Of a DNA stretch of 64,000 nucleotides, positions 7,694-17,481 are shown in pieces (the first letter of the stretch is position 1; each line of letters opens with the position of its first letter). The notes under the pieces were generated by a model, which ran no database searches, had not been told where the DNA came from, and saw nothing but the letters and a program-made list of their open reading frames with translations. This stretch comes from Pseudomonas viridiflava (GTDB lineage Bacteria; Pseudomonadota; Gammaproteobacteria; Pseudomonadales; Pseudomonadaceae). Where the stretch lies: positions 372,001 through 436,000 of the forward strand of contig NZ_UWFA01000137.1 in assembly GCF_900601905.1 (NCBI RefSeq), given 5' to 3'. The translations under genes and the position numbers were made by a program.

Positions 7694-8905
7694 ATGAGTA
7701 CTTCTCTTGCTGCGGCGCCGGCTCGCAAGCCCGGTGCGCCGCTGATTGCGGCATTTATTCTGTTGTTTATCGCCATGTTCCTGCTGAGCAGCGTCGGCGT
7801 GCGTCAGGTGCTGTTGTTGATTGTCGGCGCGGCGCTGGGTCTGACCCTTTACCACGCTGCCTTTGGCTTCACCTCCGCCTGGCGGGTGTTTATTCGGGAG
7901 CGTCGTGGCGCAGGGCTTCGGGCGCAAATGGTGATGCTGGCGATCGCCGTGGTGCTGTTCTTTCCGGCGTTGGGTGCAGGCACGCTGTTCGGCCAGCCGG
8001 TCAATGGTCTGGTGGCGCCCGCCGGGGTTAGCGTGGTGTTCGGGGCCTTCATCTTCGGCATCGGCATGCAACTGGGTGGCGGTTGTGCATCGGGGACCTT
8101 GTTCACAGCCGGCGGCGGCAATGCGCGCATGCTGGTGACCCTGCTGTTCTTCATCGTCGGTTCGTTGGTTGCCACGCACCATGTGGACTGGTGGTTCGCG
8201 CTGCCGTCGTTCCCGGCCACGTCCATCGTCAAAAGCTTCGGTGTGCTCCCGGCGTTGATCCTCAGCCTGGCCGTCTTCGCATTGATCGCGTTGCTGACGG
8301 TACGCCTGGAAAAACGCCGCCACGGTCAACTGGAAGCCGCGGTGACCAGCGAGCATGTAGGGCTGCGTCGTTTTCTGCGTGGGCCATGGCCTCTGGTGTG
8401 GGGCGCGATTGGCCTGGCTTTGCTCAACTACGCGACGCTCGCCCTGGCGGGTCGTCCGTGGGGTATTACCTCGGCGTTCGCCTTGTGGGGCGCGAAAGTG
8501 GCGGGTTCGCTGGGCGTTGATGTGGGCAGTTGGGCGTTCTGGCAGATGCCCGCGAATGCCAAGGCACTGGCTGCCCCGGTGTGGGAAGACATCACCAGCG
8601 TGATGGACATCGGCATCATGCTCGGTGCGTTACTGGCTGCTGGGCTTGCAGGACGTTTCGCGCCCAACCTGAACATCCCGGCGCGTTCCATCGTTGCGGC
8701 GGTGATCGGTGGCTTGCTGCTGGGCTATGGCTCGCGTCTGGCTTACGGCTGCAACATCGGCGCGTATTTCAGCGGCATCGCGTCGGGTAGCCTGCACGGC
8801 TGGTTGTGGCTGGTGGCGGCGTATGCCGGGAACGTGGTGGGGGTTAAATTCCGGCCGTTGTTCTTTGTTGGCGAGAAGCCGCAGGTGGCGTTGAGCGGGT
8901 GCTGA
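7694..8905 (+). CDS. YeeE/YedE family inner-membrane protein (sulfur-compound transport)
   Basis: This 403-residue protein has about nine to ten hydrophobic segments. The two family signatures are present: MQLGGGCASGTLFTAG near residue 118 and SRLAYGCNIGAYFSGIASG near residue 350, each carrying the conserved cysteine. Characterised YeeE/TsuA proteins import thiosulfate through a cysteine relay in the membrane. The exact substrate here is inferred. It is a single rightward gene, ended by a palindromic repeat. Confidence 0.88.
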   Translation: MSTSLAAAPARKPGAPLIAAFILLFIAMFLLSSVGVRQVLLLIVGAALGLTLYHAAFGFTSAWRVFIRERRGAGLRAQMVMLAIAVVLFFPALGAGTLFGQPVNGLVAPAGVSVVFGAFIFGIGMQLGGGCASGTLFTAGGGNARMLVTLLFFIVGSLVATHHVDWWFALPSFPATSIVKSFGVLPALILSLAVFALIALLTVRLEKRRHGQLEAAVTSEHVGLRRFLRGPWPLVWGAIGLALLNYATLALAGRPWGITSAFALWGAKVAGSLGVDVGSWAFWQMPANAKALAAPVWEDITSVMDIGIMLGALLAAGLAGRFAPNLNIPARSIVAAVIGGLLLGYGSRLAYGCNIGAYFSGIASGSLHGWLWLVAAYAGNVVGVKFRPLFFVGEKPQVALSGC

Positions 8906-8925
8906 TCGGGCGAACAACCTAAAAC

Positions 8926-9035
8926 CCGTGGGAGCGACCGGGGTGGCGCTCCACCTTGCTCGCGAAGGGGCCGTTACATCTGACACATTTTCTGTGTCCG
9001 ATGCATAGCTTTCGCGAGCAAGCTCGCTCCCACGG
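8926..9035. repeat. REP doublet (family D)
   Basis: Outer arms CCGTGGGAGCGA (8926-8937) and TCGCTCCCACGG (about 9024-9035) with inner cttgctcgcgaa and ttcgcgagcaag segments form a long imperfect hairpin between convergent genes. Related copies: 24189-24217, 29109-29197, 44461-44565. Confidence 0.75.
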
Positions 9036-9043
9036 AACACCAA

Positions 9044-11119
9044 TCAACGTCCCATCTGCTCCTTCGCCAGCTTGACGATGTTCTCCACCGTGAAGCCAAA
9101 CCTGGCTTGCAGTTTATCGATGGGGGCCGAAGCGCCGAAGGTGGTCATCGTGACCTTGGCGCCGGTATTGCCCACGTAGCGATCCCAACCCAACGGTCCG
9201 GCTTGCTCCACTGCAACCCGAGCGGTCACGGCAGGCGGCAACACGCTGTCGCGATACGCCTGATCCTGATCCTCGAACAACTCCCAGCTCGGCATCGATA
9301 CCACGCGCGCTGCCACCCCTTGCGCCTTCAGTTGCTCGAAAGCCTGCACCACCAGGCCGACCTCGCTGCCCGTGGCGATCAAGATCACCTCAGGCTCGCC
9401 GTCTTTGGCGTCAGCCAGCACGTAGGCGCCTTTTGTCAGGCCCTCGGCGGACGAATATTGGCTGCGATCGAGTGTTGGCAATGGCTGGCGCGACAGCACA
9501 ATGCACGATGGCCGACTGGTTTGCGCCAAGGCGATTTTCCAGGCCTGGGCGGTTTCGTTGGCGTCGCCGGGGCGCAGGGTCAGCAAACCCGGGGTGGCGC
9601 GCAATTGGGTCAGTTGCTCGATGGGCTGATGCGTCGGCCCGTCTTCGCCCACGCCGATGGAGTCATGGGTGAAGACGAAAATCACCGGCAACTCCATGAT
9701 CGACGCCAGGCGAATCGGCGGCTTCATGTAGTCGCTGAACACCAGAAAGGTCGAGGTGTAAGGGCGCACATAGGACAGCGCCATGCCGTTGGCAATCGAG
9801 CCCATCGCGTGTTCGCGAATACCGAAATGCAGGTTGCGGCCGCTGTAGTTGTCCGCTGAAAAACTGCCCGCGCCGTCAAAGGTGAGGTTGGTTTTGGTCG
9901 AGGGTGACAGGTCCGCCGAGCCGCCCAGCAACCACGGAATCTTCGCCGCGAAGGCGTTCAGCACCTTGCCGCCCGATGCACGGGAGGCGATACCTTTGGC
10001 GTCTGCGTCGAACGTTTGCAGATCGTCCTGCCACTGCTTGGGCATTTCCCCGGCGCGCATGCGTTGCAACTCATTGGCCAGCTCGGGTTGCTGCGTTTCG
10101 AGCTGATTCAGCGCGGCCTGCCAGCCTTCATAGTCGCTGGCGCCGCGCTCGACCAGGGCGTCGCGCAGCCAGGTGCGAGCGTCGTCAGGCACCAGAAACT
10201 GTGCATTCTCATCCCAGCCATAAGCTTTCTTGGTCAGCTTGATTTCGTCTTCGCCCAACGGCTCGCCGTGGGCGGCGGCGGTGTTGTGCTTATGTGGCGA
10301 GCCATAGCCGATCACGCTGTCGACCACGATCAGCGTCGGCGCGTCGTCGGTGCGCTTGAATACCTCCAGCGCACGGGCCAGGGCCTCGGTGTCGTTGGCG
10401 TCGGCCACATGCAGCGTGTTCCAGCCATAGCCTTCGAAACGGGTCTGTACGTCTTCACTGAACGCCAGTTCCGTGTGGCCTTCAATGCTGATGGTGTTGT
10501 TGTCGTAGATCCAGCACAGGTTGGCGAGCTTCAAATGGCCGGCCATGGACGCCGCTTCGCTGGTCACGCCCTCCATCATGTCGCCGTCGCCACACAGCAC
10601 ATAAACGCTGTAGTCGAACAGGGTGCGTTCAGGCGCATTGAAGCGCTCGCCCAGCCAGCGTTCCGCCATCGCCATGCCCACGCTGTTGGCGCAACCCTGG
10701 CCTAGCGGGCCAGTGGTGGTTTCAACACCGGTGGTCATGCGGTATTCCGGGTGACCCGGGGTCTTGGAATCCAGCTGACGAAACTGTTTGATGTCCTCAA
10801 GGCTCACCGCAGGCTGACCCGAAGGCTTGCCGTGCTCATCGATCTCGATAACCCCCGACAGATGCAGCAACGAATACAGCAACATCGACGCATGGCCCAC
10901 CGACAGCACGAAGCGATCACGATTCGGCCAGTCCGGATGCTCTGGGTGATAGCGCAAAAACTGCTTCCACAGCGTGTAGCCCACCGGCGCCAGGGCCATG
11001 GGCGTGCCCGGGTGGCCGGAGTTGGCCTGCTGCACGGCATCCATGGCCAGGGTGCGGATGGTGTTGATGCAAAGTTGGTCGCGTGCGGTGCGTTGTTCGA
11101 TGGAAAGAGACGAGCCCAT
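9044..11119 (-). CDS. tkt: Transketolase
   Basis: The 691-residue protein shows the full transketolase arrangement: N-terminal ANSGHPGTPMALAPVGYTLW, the thiamine diphosphate motif GDGDMMEGVTSEAASMAGHL near residue 155 ending in IYDNNTISIEG, and a pyrimidine-binding domain with GIREHAMGSIANGMAL and GVGEDGPTHQPIEQL. It moves two-carbon units between sugar phosphates in the pentose phosphate pathway. GAGG lies nine bases before the ATG at 11119. It is not beside epd, pgk or fba, and is longer than the roughly 665-residue housekeeping TktA of Pseudomonas, so it may be a second transketolase. Confidence 0.93.
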   Translation of the reverse strand: MGSSLSIEQRTARDQLCINTIRTLAMDAVQQANSGHPGTPMALAPVGYTLWKQFLRYHPEHPDWPNRDRFVLSVGHASMLLYSLLHLSGVIEIDEHGKPSGQPAVSLEDIKQFRQLDSKTPGHPEYRMTTGVETTTGPLGQGCANSVGMAMAERWLGERFNAPERTLFDYSVYVLCGDGDMMEGVTSEAASMAGHLKLANLCWIYDNNTISIEGHTELAFSEDVQTRFEGYGWNTLHVADANDTEALARALEVFKRTDDAPTLIVVDSVIGYGSPHKHNTAAAHGEPLGEDEIKLTKKAYGWDENAQFLVPDDARTWLRDALVERGASDYEGWQAALNQLETQQPELANELQRMRAGEMPKQWQDDLQTFDADAKGIASRASGGKVLNAFAAKIPWLLGGSADLSPSTKTNLTFDGAGSFSADNYSGRNLHFGIREHAMGSIANGMALSYVRPYTSTFLVFSDYMKPPIRLASIMELPVIFVFTHDSIGVGEDGPTHQPIEQLTQLRATPGLLTLRPGDANETAQAWKIALAQTSRPSCIVLSRQPLPTLDRSQYSSAEGLTKGAYVLADAKDGEPEVILIATGSEVGLVVQAFEQLKAQGVAARVVSMPSWELFEDQDQAYRDSVLPPAVTARVAVEQAGPLGWDRYVGNTGAKVTMTTFGASAPIDKLQARFGFTVENIVKLAKEQMGR

Positions 11120-11368
11120 TGAATTAACCCTCAGTGACGTGTTGCTGAATAACGACTCAGCATCAGAGAAGAGTTGAGCCCAGGCGTGGGCTGTTTGTTC
11201 CGGCTGATTTCGGGCTGTCTGATAGCCATTACCCAGGCTGACCGAGACGGCAGCTTAATTGAACCTTAAACGGTTCAGCTTTTCTGCGGAGCCTGGCGAA
11301 CCATATCCTGGAAAGGCATTCGAAGCAGGTGAGCGGCGTGCATTACGCAGTAGCCCCGAGGTCATCCC
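11120..11368. other. Divergent spacer between tkt and the bestrophin-like gene
   Basis: This 249-bp spacer must hold both promoters. Visible structure is limited to a hairpin AGCCCA/TGGGCT (11177-11192) followed by gtttgtt, and a short inverted repeat gaacc/ggttc near 11263-11278. No convincing operator or RNA gene was recognised. Confidence 0.4.
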
Positions 11369-12253
11369 ATGAAAGAAGCCATCATCCAGAAGTACCGATT
11401 TCTGATCAAAACCATTGGCTATGTGGGCTGGTCGCTGTTCTGGTTGTTGATCTGGGACATCATCGTCACGGCCGACTTCATGCTTTTCCTGGACCGCAAG
11501 ATCAGCCTGCCGTCCATGCCACTGACCCTGTTGGGTTCGGCGCTGGTGGTGCTGACCAGTTTTCGCAACTCCAGTGCCTACAACCGGTGGTGGGAAGCGC
11601 GCACGCTATGGGGCGCGCTGGTCAACAATTCCCGCAGCTTCGCGCGCCAGGTGCTGACCCTGATCGAAGACGACGGCGACATCAACCCGGCCAAAGCCAT
11701 CCTGTTGAAAAGGCATGTGGCCTATGTGAAATGTCTATCTGCGCATTTGAAGGGCAAATCCTGTAGCGAAGACGTGCAGTCGATGATCACGCGTGAGGAG
11801 TACTCACGCAGGCATGACACCAACAACTTCCCCAACGACGTGCTCAACGCGTCTGCCGCCTTGCTGGCCAAGGAATACGAAGCGGGGCGTCTGGACAGTA
11901 TTCGCCTGGCACGCATCGAATCGACGCTGGTGGAAATTTCCAACTGCCAGGGCGGCATGGAGCGGATCGCCAACACGCCGCTGCCTTACCCGTACGTGGC
12001 GTTTCCGCGACTGTTCATCAGCCTGTTCTGCATCATCGTGCCCATCGGCCTGGTCGATACGTTGGGTTGGTACACGCCGCTGGCCTCCACCGTTGTAGGC
12101 TTCATGCTGCTGGCCATCGAAAAAATCGGCACCGACCTGCAAAGCCCGTTCAGCGCCAGCGAACACGAAATCCAGATGACCGCCCTGTGCGACAACATCG
12201 AACGTAACCTGGATTCGATGCTCCGGGATGCGCGGGTGGAAAGTACGGTTTAA
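11369..12253 (+). CDS. Bestrophin-like (UPF0187/YneE family) membrane channel protein
   Basis: The 294-residue protein starts at an ATG with GAGG seven bases upstream. Two hydrophobic segments near residues 18-65 lead to the family motif SFRNSSAYNRWWEARTLWGALVNNSR (residues about 66-91, quoted in part). Two more hydrophobic segments lie near residues 205-255, followed by IEKIGTDLQSPFSASEHEIQ. This is the bestrophin-type pentameric ion channel family of bacterial inner membranes. Bacterial members conduct cations or anions; selectivity cannot be told here. Confidence 0.85.
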   Translation: MKEAIIQKYRFLIKTIGYVGWSLFWLLIWDIIVTADFMLFLDRKISLPSMPLTLLGSALVVLTSFRNSSAYNRWWEARTLWGALVNNSRSFARQVLTLIEDDGDINPAKAILLKRHVAYVKCLSAHLKGKSCSEDVQSMITREEYSRRHDTNNFPNDVLNASAALLAKEYEAGRLDSIRLARIESTLVEISNCQGGMERIANTPLPYPYVAFPRLFISLFCIIVPIGLVDTLGWYTPLASTVVGFMLLAIEKIGTDLQSPFSASEHEIQMTALCDNIERNLDSMLRDARVESTV

Positions 12254-12261
12254 GCATAAAC

Positions 12262-12352
12262 CTGTAGGAGCTCACGAGCACCGCGAGGCAGCGATAGCGT
12301 TCTGTCTGACGCACCCCCATCGTTGCCTCGCGGTGCTCGTGAGCTCCTACAG
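12262..12352. repeat. REP doublet (family B)
   Basis: Near-perfect arms CTGTAGGAGCTCACGAGCAC and GTGCTCGTGAGCTCCTACAG (outer ends at 12262 and 12352) continue inward through ccgcgaggca/tgcctcgcgg. A nearly identical copy is at 19623-19711 and a decayed one at 28024-28114. Confidence 0.8.
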
Positions 12353-12364
12353 AAGGGGTGATGT

Positions 12365-13237
12365 TCACGAAATCCTCTTCCAAAACGCATCCGCTTCGGG
12401 ATTGCGGTTGCCCCGCCAGCGCACCAGGATCACTTCCAGGTGATCGGATTCCATCTCGGGATACAGGCGCACCAGCTCTTTGCGCTCGATCATCGAAGCC
12501 ACCATGGTGTGTGGCATGCAGGCCACGCCATGACCAGCGGCGGCCATGGGTTTCAGGGCTTCGGAAACGGTGGCTTCGAATACCCGGCGCAGCCGATGCG
12601 GCTCAGGGTGGCGCTTGATCTGCTTGCGCGACAGGTCATGCAGCTGCGCGCTGCGCGCGTACGTCAGCCACGGGATCGGCACCTGCGGGTCTACGCAGCG
12701 GGCCGCCAGTTCCGGCGTCGCCACCCAATACAGCTCGTCATGCCCCAGAGACAACACCTCGAATTCGCTTTGCCGGGAGTACGGCTCGGTCTGCGCGTCT
12801 CGATAAAACAGAATGAAATCGCAGCGCCCCGACATCAGCGCCATGTAGTAGTCATCGGTACTGCGATAACCCGTGTCGATGCGGGTAAACATCGGCGCTT
12901 CGGCCGAGGAGAACTGGCTGATCCAGTCCGGGAAAAAATTGCAGCCCAGCGTGTGCAGCGAGGCAAAGGTCAGCGCCCGGTCAATGATCTTCACACTTTG
13001 CTCGCAATCCCGGGCCAGGCGCACCAGCTCGGAGGCATTGGGCAGCAGCGCTTCTCCAGCGGCGGTCAGGCGAATCGGGTTCTTGCTGCGGTCGATGAGC
13101 GTGGTGCCCAGCCGTGCTTCCAGCAACTGGATGCGGCGGCTCAAGGCTGATTGCGATGAGCCGCGCATGCTGGCCGCTGCTGTGAATTTGCCAGTATCCG
13201 CCAGCGCCAGAAAATCCTCGTACCAATCGATATCCAT
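12365..13237 (-). CDS. LysR-family transcriptional regulator
   Basis: The 290-residue protein has the LysR helix-turn-helix at residues 4-62 (WYEDFLALADTGKFTAAASM, SQSALSRRIQLLEARLGTTL) and a typical effector-binding domain. It is divergent from the amino acid ABC transporter operon beginning at 13393 and probably controls it, sensing an amino acid or related ligand. Both the regulation and the ligand are inference from position. Confidence 0.9.
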   Translation of the reverse strand: MDIDWYEDFLALADTGKFTAAASMRGSSQSALSRRIQLLEARLGTTLIDRSKNPIRLTAAGEALLPNASELVRLARDCEQSVKIIDRALTFASLHTLGCNFFPDWISQFSSAEAPMFTRIDTGYRSTDDYYMALMSGRCDFILFYRDAQTEPYSRQSEFEVLSLGHDELYWVATPELAARCVDPQVPIPWLTYARSAQLHDLSRKQIKRHPEPHRLRRVFEATVSEALKPMAAAGHGVACMPHTMVASMIERKELVRLYPEMESDHLEVILVRWRGNRNPEADAFWKRIS

Positions 13238-13392
13238 AAGTTATTCCAATATTCGATAGCTCAACCAGCATAGTGGATCAAGTGTTACTAACGCTTAGCG
13301 GTTTTGTATGGCTATTGTGCAAGTAATCGCCACCTGCCGGTCTACTGTGGTTAATCAATCATTACAAGAAATAACGTAGAAGGGGCAACGCT

Positions 13393-14430
13393 ATGCAAAA
13401 ACGGAATGGCCTAAAGACTTTACTCACGTCGTCAATGTTGTTGCTGGGTCTGGTCGGCGCTGCCGTCGCACAGGCTGGCGTCCTGGAAAAGGTCAAGGCT
13501 CACGGCGCTGTGCGTTGTGGTGTGGCCAGCGACAAACCCGGGTTTTCGCTGATTGATGACAAGGGCCAATGGACCGGCATGGACGTTGACCTCTGCCGCG
13601 CGGTTGCCGCTGCCGTGCTGGGCGACTCGACCAAGGTTGAGTACATCGCCACCACCGGCAAGAATCGCTTCACCGCGCTGGCTTCCGGCGAAATCGACGT
13701 ACTGTCGCGCGCCACCTCGTGGACGGCCGACCGTATCGCCAGCCTCGGCGTGGACTTCACCACGGTCTGGTTCTACGACGGCCAGGGCTTCATGACTCAC
13801 GCCAAAGACGGTATCGAGAAGCTGACGGACCTGGACGGCGCGACGTTCTGTCTGTCGCCGGGCACCACCTCCGAGCAGAACCTGGATGACTATTTCAGCC
13901 AGCGCGGCCTGACCTACAAAACCGTGATCATCGAGAAGAGCCCGGAGTTGTTCGCTGCGTTCCAGAGTGGCCGTTGCAATGCTATTTCCAACGACCTGTC
14001 GGGTTTGGCGTCGCGTCGCGCTGTCATGAACAACCCACAGGATTATGCGCTGCTGCCTGAGATCATTTCCAAAGAGCCATTGGGGGCGTTCGTGGCTCAA
14101 GGCGACACCGTGTGGCGCAACATCGTGACCTGGACCGCCTACGCGCTGATGACTGCTGAAGAGTTCGGCATCACCTCGGCCAACGTCGACGCAATGCATG
14201 CCAAGAAAGGCGGTTCAGCGGACGTTGCCCGCTTGCTGGGCACTGATGGTTCGGTCGGCAAGGCCTTCGGCCTGGACAACGACTGGGCGTACCGCGCCAT
14301 CAAGCAGGTGGGCAATTACGCTGAAGTCTACGATCGCAACCTCGGCGAGAAAACCATCCTGAACTTCCCGCGTGGCCTTAACCGCACCTGGAAAGATCAG
14401 GGTCTGTTGTACGCGCCGCCTATCCGCTGA
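13393..14430 (+). CDS. aapJ: Amino acid ABC transporter periplasmic substrate-binding protein (AapJ/BztA type)
   Basis: The 345-residue protein has a Sec signal peptide (LKTLLTSSMLLLGLVGAAVA then QAG) and the type 3 solute-binding signature GVLEKVKAHGAVRCGV. GMDVDLCRAVAAAVLG and EIDVLSRATSWTADR follow. The insert-containing length and the sequence WFYDGQGFM match the general L-amino acid/acidic amino acid binding proteins (AapJ, BztA). It captures acidic or polar amino acids in the periplasm and delivers them to the two permeases encoded next. It is the first gene of an operon of four transporter genes plus isoaspartyl peptidase. Confidence 0.9.
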   Translation: MQKRNGLKTLLTSSMLLLGLVGAAVAQAGVLEKVKAHGAVRCGVASDKPGFSLIDDKGQWTGMDVDLCRAVAAAVLGDSTKVEYIATTGKNRFTALASGEIDVLSRATSWTADRIASLGVDFTTVWFYDGQGFMTHAKDGIEKLTDLDGATFCLSPGTTSEQNLDDYFSQRGLTYKTVIIEKSPELFAAFQSGRCNAISNDLSGLASRRAVMNNPQDYALLPEIISKEPLGAFVAQGDTVWRNIVTWTAYALMTAEEFGITSANVDAMHAKKGGSADVARLLGTDGSVGKAFGLDNDWAYRAIKQVGNYAEVYDRNLGEKTILNFPRGLNRTWKDQGLLYAPPIR

Positions 14431-14459
14431 TCGCGTCACACTCCAACGGAAGTAACGTC

Positions 14460-15614
14460 ATGTGGACCCATCGCTTGCAGAACGCTCGGGTGCTGAGCGT
14501 GCTGCAGCAAGGCCTGGTTCTGGCCATTGTTGCAGCTGTGTTTTACGTGCTGGCGCATAACGCCAGCCTCAATTTGAAAGCGCTGAACATCGCCTCCGGT
14601 TTTGACTTTCTGTCGCAGCGGGCCGGTTATGACATCAGCTTCAAACTGATCGATTTCACCCCTAACGACAGCTACGGCCGTGCCTATGTGGTGGGGTTGC
14701 TCAATACGTTGCTGGTCTCGGTAATGAGCATCGTGACGGCCACTGTCGTGGGTGTGGCGTTGGGCCTGTGCAAGGTGTCCGAGAACTGGCTGATCAACCG
14801 TCTGGCCGGGGCGAGTATCGAATTTCTGCGTAACGTGCCGCTGGTGGTGCATCTGGTCTGGTGGTACGGGCTGGCACTGGCGTTGCCCGGCGTCAAACAG
14901 GCGGTGTCCCTGTTTGATGTGGCGTATCTGAGCAACAGCGGCCTGATGTTGCCATGGCCTGCCAAAGGTTCGCTGGTGGGCTGGGGCCTGGCATTGATGG
15001 CGCTGGGCGCATTGCTGGGTCTGATCGCCTGCCGCTTTCGCGACGCCAGGTCGCAATGGCGCAGCTTCACCCCGCGTCGCTGGCCGTTGCTGCTGGCGGG
15101 TGCGCTGCTGTTGCCGCTGTTGGCGTACGCCTTGAGCGACGCGCACTGGAGCTGGGAAGTCCCGGTTGCCAAGGGCTTCGGCTTCAAGGGTGGGGTGGCG
15201 CTGGTGCCGGAGCTCCTGGCCTTATGGCTGGCCTTGTCGTTTTACAGCGCCAGCTACATTGCAGAAATCGTACGTGGCGCGATCCAGTCGGTACAGCGCG
15301 GCCAGTACGAAGCGGCCAAGGCGCTGGGCTTCGACTATGGCCCGACCATGCGCCAATTGATCGTGCCGCAGGCGATTTATCCGATGATCCCGCAGGTCAC
15401 CAATACCTACCTGAACATCGTCAAGAACTCGTCTTTGGGTGTGGTCATCGGCTTCATGGAAATGGTCTCGTCCACTGGCGGCACGACCCTGAACCAGACC
15501 GGCCAGGCCATTGAGTGCATTGCGTTGGTGATGGGCACTTATTGCGTGATCAGCCTGCTGATTTCCATAGCGATGAACATCTACAACCATCGCATCAGCC
15601 AGCGAGGCCATTGA
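14460..15614 (+). CDS. aapQ: Amino acid ABC transporter permease (AapQ/BztB type)
   Basis: The 384-residue inner-membrane protein has an N-terminal helix (LVLAIVAAVFYVLAH), a periplasmic insert and the HisM-type permease domain. The EAA loop reads RGAIQSVQRGQYEAAKALGF at about residues 276-295 and ends PQAIYPMIPQVTN. It forms the transport channel with the next permease. It starts 29 bases after aapJ with ggaag as ribosome site. Confidence 0.9.
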   Translation: MWTHRLQNARVLSVLQQGLVLAIVAAVFYVLAHNASLNLKALNIASGFDFLSQRAGYDISFKLIDFTPNDSYGRAYVVGLLNTLLVSVMSIVTATVVGVALGLCKVSENWLINRLAGASIEFLRNVPLVVHLVWWYGLALALPGVKQAVSLFDVAYLSNSGLMLPWPAKGSLVGWGLALMALGALLGLIACRFRDARSQWRSFTPRRWPLLLAGALLLPLLAYALSDAHWSWEVPVAKGFGFKGGVALVPELLALWLALSFYSASYIAEIVRGAIQSVQRGQYEAAKALGFDYGPTMRQLIVPQAIYPMIPQVTNTYLNIVKNSSLGVVIGFMEMVSSTGGTTLNQTGQAIECIALVMGTYCVISLLISIAMNIYNHRISQRGH

Positions 15615-15616
15615 CC

Positions 15617-16711
15617 GTGAATATGATCAATCAACCCACTGCTGAGCGTTTGCCACCGAGCAAGCCGTTGCCAGTGCAGGTTCGTGAATGGACGCGCCAG
15701 CATCTGTTCCCCAGTGTCGGTCATGGTCTGTTGACCATCGCTGTGCTTGCATTGCTGCTGTGGACTATCCCGGCGGCGCTCAACTGGCTGGTGTTCGACG
15801 CCACCTTTATCGGCACCGCGCGCACCGAGTGCAACCCCCATGGCGCATGCTGGCTGCCGATCACCCAGCGCTGGAACCTGTTCGTGTACGGCTTCTACCC
15901 GGAAGCCGAGCGCTGGCGGGTTAACATCGCGCTGTTTCTGGCCGTGTTCGCCTTTGTCCTGCTGTTCTTCAAGCGTCTGGATCGGCGTCTGCTGATTGGC
16001 TACCTGGCACTGTTGCCGGTGGTCATGTGGTGGCTGCTCAAGGGCGGCGCGGGCTTGCCGGAAATTTCGTCGACCAAATTTGCCGGGATGATGGTCACGG
16101 TATTTCTGGGCACGGTGGGCATGATCTTCGCCTTGCCGATCGGGATTCTGCTGGCCCTCGGCCGTCGCTCCAAGAAGCCGGTGATCCGCATGCTCAGCGT
16201 CACCTACATCGAGCTGGTGCGTTCGGTACCGGTGATCTCGCTGCTGTTCATGGCTTCGCTGATGATCCAGTTGTTCCTGCCGCCGGGCTCAGCGTTCGAC
16301 ATCCTGTTGCGGGTGCAACTGGTGTTGATCCTGTTCACCGCCGCCTACATGGCCGAGACCTTGCGCGGTGGCTTGCAGAACCTGCCAAAAGGCCAATACG
16401 AAGCGGCTCAGGCGCTGGGCTTCGGCTACTGGAAAACCATGGGCCAGATCGTTCTGCCCCAAGTGTTGAAGCAGTCGATTGCGCCGCTGCTGACCCAATT
16501 CATCGGCCTGTTCAAGGAAACCACGCTGGTGATGATCGTTGGCGTACTGGACATCGTCGGCATTGCCATGAGCACGGCCGCCGCGCCGGAATGGGTCGGC
16601 TATGGCCATGAAATCTATATTTTCCTGGCGATCTATTTCTTCGTCATCTGCTTCGCACTGTCGCGCTATGCCCGACACCTTGAAAAGAAACTGGAACAGA
16701 ACCGCTCATGA
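15617..16711 (+). CDS. aapM: Amino acid ABC transporter permease (AapM/BztC type)
   Basis: The 364-residue permease has several hydrophobic segments. After them comes a typical EAA loop, [20 protein letters not shown], ending [18 protein letters not shown], and [17 protein letters not shown]. The GTG at 15617 is preferred because gagg (15603-15606) is ten bases upstream and it starts two bases after aapQ. An in-frame ATG at 15623 is the alternative; longer starts would overlap aapQ by about 100 bases. It is the second channel subunit of the importer. Confidence 0.88.
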   Translation: MNMINQPTAERLPPSKPLPVQVREWTRQHLFPSVGHGLLTIAVLALLLWTIPAALNWLVFDATFIGTARTECNPHGACWLPITQRWNLFVYGFYPEAERWRVNIALFLAVFAFVLLFFKRLDRRLLIGYLALLPVVMWWLLKGGAGLPEISSTKFAGMMVTVFLGTVGMIFALPIGILLALGRRSKKPVIRMLSVTYIELVRSVPVISLLFMASLMIQLFLPPGSAFDILLRVQLVLILFTAAYMAETLRGGLQNLPKGQYEAAQALGFGYWKTMGQIVLPQVLKQSIAPLLTQFIGLFKETTLVMIVGVLDIVGIAMSTAAAPEWVGYGHEIYIFLAIYFFVICFALSRYARHLEKKLEQNRS

Positions 16712-17481
16712 CTGATCATCGCGAGGCTGACGCAGCCCCTATCGTGCGTATCGAGCAACTGAACAAGTGGTATGGCAAATCCCACGTCCTGCGCGACATC
16801 TCGCTGTCGGTCAAACCCGGCGAGAAAGTGGTGATCTGCGGCCCGTCAGGTTCGGGCAAATCCACCTTGATCCGCTGCATCAATCAACTGGAACAGCATC
16901 AGCAGGGCACCATCGAGGTGTTGGGCGAGGTGCTCGATGGCAACGTGAAACGCCTGGAGCGGATTCGTCGTCAGGTCGGCATGTGCTTCCAGCATTTCAA
17001 TCTGTTCCCGCACCTGACCGTGCTGAAGAACTGCACCTTGCCGCAGACCTCCAACCTGGGTGTGCCGGAGAAGGAAGCCATCGAGCGCGCACTGGCGCTG
17101 CTCGACAAGGTGCGCATGCGTGACCACGCCAACAAGTTTCCGTCGCAGCTGTCCGGTGGCCAGCAGCAACGCATCGCGATTGCCCGGGCGCTGTGCATGC
17201 AGCCCAAAGTCATGCTGTTCGATGAACCGACCTCGGCGCTGGACCCGGAAATGATCGCCGAAGTGTTGGAGGTCATGACCGGGCTGGCGCAGGACGGCAT
17301 GACCATGATCTGCGTGACCCACGAAATGGGCTTCGCCCGTAAAGTCGCTGACCGCGTGGTGTTCATGGATCAGGGCGAAATCGTCGAAGAGGCGACGCCT
17401 GATCGTTTCTTCTCGGCGCCGGAATCCGAGCGCACCCGACGCTTCCTCAATCAGATTCTCGACCACGGAGTCCATGCGTGA
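16708..17481 (+). CDS. aapP: Amino acid ABC transporter ATP-binding protein (AapP type)
   Basis: The 257-residue ATPase has Walker [10 protein letters not shown] near residue 50, the Q-loop [16 protein letters not shown] signature [15 protein letters not shown], Walker [15 protein letters not shown] and the H-loop CVTHEMGFA. It is the polar amino acid (GlnQ/HisP) type. The ATG overlaps the aapM stop by four bases, giving translational coupling. It energises uptake on the cytoplasmic side. Confidence 0.93.
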   Translation: MTDHREADAAPIVRIEQLNKWYGKSHVLRDISLSVKPGEKVVICGPSGSGKSTLIRCINQLEQHQQGTIEVLGEVLDGNVKRLERIRRQVGMCFQHFNLFPHLTVLKNCTLPQTSNLGVPEKEAIERALALLDKVRMRDHANKFPSQLSGGQQQRIAIARALCMQPKVMLFDEPTSALDPEMIAEVLEVMTGLAQDGMTMICVTHEMGFARKVADRVVFMDQGEIVEEATPDRFFSAPESERTRRFLNQILDHGVHA

